A stretch of DNA of 6,084 nt from Dehalococcoidia bacterium (GTDB taxonomy: Bacteria; Chloroflexota; Dehalococcoidia; Dehalococcoidales; DAOWJH01): assembly GCA_030640495.1 (NCBI GenBank), contig DAOWJH010000113.1:1-6084 (forward strand), given 5' to 3'. Of the stretch, positions 5,493 to 6,084 are shown piece after piece. The position numbers and the translations under genes were made by a program. A model generated the notes under the pieces. It did not search any database. It had not been told where the DNA came from and saw only the letters and a program-made list of their open reading frames with translations. The stretch's first letter is position 1. Every line of letters starts with the position of its first letter.

Positions 5493-5635
5493 AAACCTTT
5501 CTCCCCGTCCCCTCTAAATAAATCTACGCTAAGTTGTTTTTAGAGCAAACCCTAGCTGGTTCTTTTATAAGTCACCTCAGGAGATTCAGGTAAAATTGAG
5601 GATTTTCTGAGTGCTTTAGAGTTTGGTTCTCCCAT
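5493..5635 (+). promoter_or_regulatory. pyrG 5' leader, possible CTP-responsive control region
   Basis: The predicted transcript begins AAAACC and enters a 20-nt tract (5496-5515) that is all pyrimidine except one G, with runs of four C. Downstream are a bulged stem (5542-5551 with 5558-5565, core AACC/GGTT, then TT and TTATAAG), and two mutually exclusive pairings of the same 5' arm: CCTCA 5575-5579 with TGAGG 5597-5601, or CTCAG 5576-5580 with CTGAG 5607-5611. No strong intrinsic terminator is present. No riboswitch class is recognised. Control by CTP is inferred from the product of the gene and the start sequence. Confidence 0.35.
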
Positions 5636-6084
5636 ATGTCAAAGTATATCTTTGTTACCGGTGGTGTTGTTAGTTCAGTAGGCAAGGGTATCACTGTCGC
5701 CTCAATTGCCACTATCCTGAAAAGTCGCCAAATCAGCGTATCGGTGCAGAAGCTAGACCCCTATCTCAATGTTGACCCGGGAACAATGTCGCCGGCTCAG
5801 CATGGTGAGGTGTTTGTCACCCAGGATGGGGCTGAGACTGACCTTGATTTAGGCAACTACGAGCGTTTCATTGATATTAACCTTACTGCCGAGTCTAATG
5901 TTACCTCGGGTCAAATCTATAGCACAGTTATTGCCAAGGAGAGGCGGGGTGATTTCCTGGGCGGCACCATCCAGGTAGTGCCCCATGTTACCACCGAGAT
6001 AAAGGAGCGGTTTAAACAGTTAGCCCAGAAATCCCAGGCTGAGGTGATTATTATAGAGATAGGTGGCACAGTAGGCGATATTGA
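5636..6084 (+). CDS. pyrG: CTP synthase, N-terminal part (cut by window end)
   Basis: It converts UTP to CTP using ATP and glutamine-derived ammonia, the last step of pyrimidine nucleotide synthesis. The 149 complete codons cover most of the amidoligase half's nucleotide-binding core. The start MSKYIFVTGGVVSSVGKGI (1-19) is the P-loop region. KLDPYLNVDPGTMSP lies at 39-53, HGEVFVTQDGAETDLDLGNY at 56-75 with metal-ligand Asp71, and EIGGTVGDI at 141-149 with Glu141, equivalent to the Mg-binding Glu of the Escherichia coli enzyme. KERRGDFLGGTIQVVPHVT (101-119) is also conserved. The glutaminase domain lies beyond the window. The ATG at 5636 is the only start in frame after a TGA at 5597-5599, and it agrees with the family N-terminus. 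The bases before it (GGTTCTCCCAT) contain no Shine-Dalgarno. It has its own consensus promoter and is divergent from the NUDIX gene. Confidence 0.97.
   Translation, partial: MSKYIFVTGGVVSSVGKGITVASIATILKSRQISVSVQKLDPYLNVDPGTMSPAQHGEVFVTQDGAETDLDLGNYERFIDINLTAESNVTSGQIYSTVIAKERRGDFLGGTIQVVPHVTTEIKERFKQLAQKSQAEVIIIEIGGTVGDI

Noticed and set aside
1..6084. CRISPR arrays, insertion sequences, long direct repeats, toxin-antitoxin or defence genes
   Set aside because: I read both strands and found no spaced repeats, terminal inverted repeats or motifs of such systems; all recognisable genes are housekeeping or stress genes.

Overview
The window is 6.1 kb of densely packed, mid-GC bacterial chromosome. 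All gene families present are ordinary cellular ones. I see no phage, insertion-sequence, CRISPR or toxin genes. An HspR-type MerR repressor beside a J-protein and a Clp ATPase, TTG starts, and a CTP synthase N-terminus with 'VQKLDPYLNVDPG' suggest Chloroflexota, perhaps Dehalococcoidia. That is an inference from gene content and remembered protein similarity, and confidence is moderate to low.

Layout, left to right. Positions 1-93 hold an AT-rich tail that may be the last 29 codons of a rightward gene. A leftward tRNA-Ala(GGC) follows at 94-166 with a plausible promoter at 185-213. A leftward VTT/DedA-like membrane protein occupies 270-887. Next comes a leftward heat-shock operon, transcribed in the order J-protein (CbpA type, start 4681), hspR (start 3737) and clpC (start 3425), with gaps of 17 and 3 bp. 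A leftward NUDIX/CoA-pyrophosphatase-like gene ends at 4822. A divergent control region of about 250 bp separates it from pyrG (CTP synthase), which reads rightward from 5636 and is cut by the window end.

How it works together. The J-protein, ClpC and HspR form a self-contained protein quality-control unit. ClpC carries the IGF loop used to dock ClpP, so it is an unfoldase for proteolysis. The J-protein would feed substrates to a DnaK encoded elsewhere. HspR, encoded between them, probably represses its own operon. The operon promoter is consensus (TTGACA-18 bp-TATAAT) and its -35 box sits inside a 7-7-7 imperfect dyad, next to a second 24-bp dyad. pyrG has an equally perfect promoter (TTGACA-17 bp-TATAAT). 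Its -10 is part of the 8-bp palindrome ATTATAAT, so it can be read on both strands. It is followed by a roughly 143-nt leader that begins AAAACC and continues into a C-rich tract, which suggests CTP-sensitive initiation or attenuation.

No stretch longer than 300 bp lacks a gene. The most notable signals are the two control regions (4694-4821 and 5389-5635) and the possible gene end abutting the 3' end of the tRNA. I found no clearly new protein system.
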